In this document: one piece after another, positions 62,517-64,000 of the stretch
How positions within the stretch are numbered: the stretch's first letter is position 1
Layout: the number at the start of each line of letters is the position of its first letter
NCBI GenBank assembly: GCA_022767125.1
Contig: JALEPZ010000059.1
Span: 49,080 to 113,079, forward strand
Source of the DNA: Phocaeicola plebeius
GTDB taxonomy: Bacteria > Bacteroidota > Bacteroidia > Bacteroidales > Bacteroidaceae
DNA length: 64,000 bases
Reading direction: 5' to 3'
The notes under the pieces: generated by a model
Databases searched by the model: none
Told to the model about the DNA's origin: nothing
The model's input: only the letters and a program-made list of their open reading frames with translations
Made by a program: the position numbers and the translations under genes

Positions 62517-62524
62517 CAAAGATA
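62517..62524 (-). promoter_or_regulatory. Bacteroides-type -7 box for the acyl-CoA synthetase gene
   Basis: Minus strand reads TATCTTTG followed by C, matching TAnnTTTG, 30 bases upstream of the ATG. Confidence 0.65.
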
Positions 62525-62618
62525 CACCTTTACCGTTTAATCTCTTGAAGCCTAAAACAAAAAAAGTGCGTTTCTACAAAAAAAATTGGCGAAACAGGAA
62601 GAAAACAGGACAAATGAA

Positions 62619-62626
62619 CTATCTTT
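62619..62626 (+). promoter_or_regulatory. Bacteroides-type -7 box for the M20 hydrolase gene
   Basis: TATCTTTG followed by CC matches TAnnTTTG, 24 bases upstream of the ATG at 62650. Confidence 0.65.
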
Positions 62627-62649
62627 GCCCCGACAAAATGCTTTAAATT

Positions 62650-63717
62650 ATGATAGATATAGGTTATTACACATCTGAAGCGCTCACATTACTTCAAACG
62701 CTCATTCGTATTCCGTCCATCAGCCGGGAAGAAGAACAGGCAGCTGACTTCTTGCAGAACTATATCGAGGAAACGGGGATTATGACAGGACGGTCGGGAA
62801 ACAACATCTGGTGCATCAGTCCGATGTTCGATACCCGAAAGCCTACCCTGCTGCTCAATTCGCACATCGATACAGTAAAACCTGTCAACGGTTGGCGCAA
62901 GCACCCCTTTACTCCTAAAAGTGAAAACGGAAAACTTTACGGACTGGGTAGCAACGATGCAGGTGCCAGTGTGGTATCCTTGTTCCAGGCTTACCGATAC
63001 CTGAGCAGCACCGAACAGAACTACAACCTGATTTTTCTTGCCTCGTGCGAGGAAGAGGTGTCGGGAAAGAACGGAATTGAAAGTGTACTGCCACAACTGC
63101 CTCCCATTGCGTTGGGAATCGTAGGGGAACCAACTGAGATGCAACCGGCCATTGCTGAGAAAGGATTGATGGTACTGGATGTAACGGCCCACGGAAAGGC
63201 GGGGCATGCCGCACGCAATGAAGGTGATAATGCCATTTACAAGGTAATGAAAGACATCGAATGGTTCCGTACTTACCGCTTTCCGGAAGAATCGTCATTG
63301 TTGGGACCGGTCAAGATGAGCGTCACGCAGATCAACGCCGGTACGCAACACAACGTGATTCCTGATCTCTGTACATTTGTCGTAGACATCCGCAGCAATG
63401 AGTTCTATTCCAACGAGGAACTTTTCCAAGCTATTTCCCAACAAATCAGTAGTGAGGCTAAGGCCCGCTCATTCCGACTGAATTCTTCGCGCATTGACAT
63501 TCATCACCCGTTCGTCCAACGGGCCATTTCACTTGGTAAAGTCCCCTTTGGCTCCCCGACCTTGTCTGATCAGGCACTCATGAAATTCCCGTCTGTCAAA
63601 ATTGGTCCCGGGAAGTCATCCCGCTCACATACTGCGGATGAATACATCCTTGTCAGCGAAATTGAAGATGCCATCGCCACCTACATTCAACTGTTGGACG
63701 GATTAAGAATCAGCTAA
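62650..63717 (+). CDS. M20-family amidohydrolase, probably the ArgE-like deacylase of arginine synthesis
   Basis: 355 residues. Zinc-binding and catalytic pattern: LLNSHIDTVKPVNGW (H and D), LYGLGSNDAGASVV (D), the catalytic Glu pair ASCEEEVSGKNG, GEPTEMQPAIAEKG and the final His in SSRSHTADEY. Length and motifs match the Bacteroidetes ArgE-type enzyme, which removes a succinyl or acetyl group in the arginine pathway (N-succinyl route recalled for B. fragilis). No other arg gene is in the window, so substrate is inferred. Divergent from the ligase gene. Confidence 0.85.
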   Translation: MIDIGYYTSEALTLLQTLIRIPSISREEEQAADFLQNYIEETGIMTGRSGNNIWCISPMFDTRKPTLLLNSHIDTVKPVNGWRKHPFTPKSENGKLYGLGSNDAGASVVSLFQAYRYLSSTEQNYNLIFLASCEEEVSGKNGIESVLPQLPPIALGIVGEPTEMQPAIAEKGLMVLDVTAHGKAGHAARNEGDNAIYKVMKDIEWFRTYRFPEESSLLGPVKMSVTQINAGTQHNVIPDLCTFVVDIRSNEFYSNEELFQAISQQISSEAKARSFRLNSSRIDIHHPFVQRAISLGKVPFGSPTLSDQALMKFPSVKIGPGKSSRSHTADEYILVSEIEDAIATYIQLLDGLRIS

Positions 63718-63801
63718 TACACCGCATAACAAATCAGCGATTTATTTTTTCCATAATCGTCCTCTGATGGACATTCGGTAATCCACTCATTTCTCCTTTC
63801 T

Positions 63802-63833
63802 ATTGTCATCCTGACGCTTGTACAGGATGATAA
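63802..63833. terminator. Inverted repeat after the M20 gene
   Basis: ATTGTCATCCTG and CAGGATGATAAT pair over 12 positions with one G-T around ACGCTTGTA. The GTCATCCTG core resembles the REP-like element at 42627. It lies between the M20 gene and the convergent 5S gene. Confidence 0.55.
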
Positions 63834-63866
63834 TGGAAAGGAAGAGATTCCGCCTTAAAAAAGAAA

Positions 63867-63894
63867 GTCCCGGGAACCTTTCGGCTTCCGGGAC
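63867..63894 (-). terminator. Rho-independent terminator of the rRNA operon
   Basis: GTCCCGGGAA and TTCCGGGAC pair with one bulge around a short inner stem. On the minus strand this hairpin is followed by a T-rich run (the plus strand has TTAAAAAAGAAA left of it), so it ends transcripts from the 5S gene. Confidence 0.8.
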
Positions 63895-63897
63895 CAA

Positions 63898-64000
<103 letters not shown>

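Overview
The window is a chromosomal segment from a member of the Bacteroidales, most likely family Bacteroidaceae (Bacteroides, Phocaeicola or Mediterranea type). The signs are a SusC-type receptor, a hybrid two-component regulator, the glsA/glsB glycine-lipid pair, the typical Bacteroidetes dcw gene order, and many promoters with the TAnnTTTG -7 box. The coding DNA looks fairly GC-rich for the group, so I do not name a species. Most ORF-track lines on the strand opposite a real gene are shadows. The largest early one (52..2028 +) is the shadow of a SusC gene that runs off the left edge.

Region 1 (1-9.2 kb) is a polysaccharide-utilisation fringe with much decay. It holds a partial SusC, an AAA ATPase with a one-base frameshift near its end, and a hybrid sensor/regulator that has lost its kinase ATP-binding domain. 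A shortened DUF6377-type protein, the C-terminal two-thirds of a GH36 alpha-galactosidase and the C-terminal part of a MATE-HATPase fusion follow. Region 2 (9.2-16.5 kb) holds a serine-type sulfatase overlapping lgt, a 23-bp tandem repeat array, a GH2 beta-galactosidase, a second AAA ATPase with a nested palindrome at its promoter, and an Rpn-family nuclease.

Region 3 (16.8-24.8 kb) is an NtrB/NtrC-like two-component pair facing a TolC/HlyD/FtsX-type export operon. The shared intergenic region carries a sigma-54-like promoter and overlapping TTAGACA palindromes, so the pair probably switches on the exporter. No ABC ATPase is present in the operon.

Region 4 (24.8-42.6 kb) has glsB/glsA on the minus strand, then the division and cell-wall cluster on the plus strand: rsmH, ftsL-like, ftsI, murE, mraY, murD, ftsW, murG, murC, ftsQ, ftsA, ftsZ and a YqeY-type gene. 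mraZ is absent and ftsA has a long charged tail. Region 5 (42.6-45.7 kb) holds lpxH, a DUF59 Fe-S assembly gene, radC and a family 2 glycosyltransferase.

Region 6 (45.7-52.8 kb) is a divergent four-gene carbohydrate island: a GH105-DUF2264(GH154) fusion, a BNR-4 propeller, a GH43_24-like lipoprotein and a GH127-like enzyme. The family combination points to arabinogalactan side chains capped by rhamnose and glucuronic acid. No SusC/SusD pair is nearby. Region 7 (52.8-64 kb) is housekeeping: dcuB, alkaline phosphatase, a sodium symporter with a helix-hairpin-helix gene, an ECF sigma factor, CYTH protein, a 44-residue membrane protein missed by the ORF track, prfB, an acyl-CoA ligase, an M20 peptidase, and the 3' part of a 5S rRNA at the right edge with its terminator.
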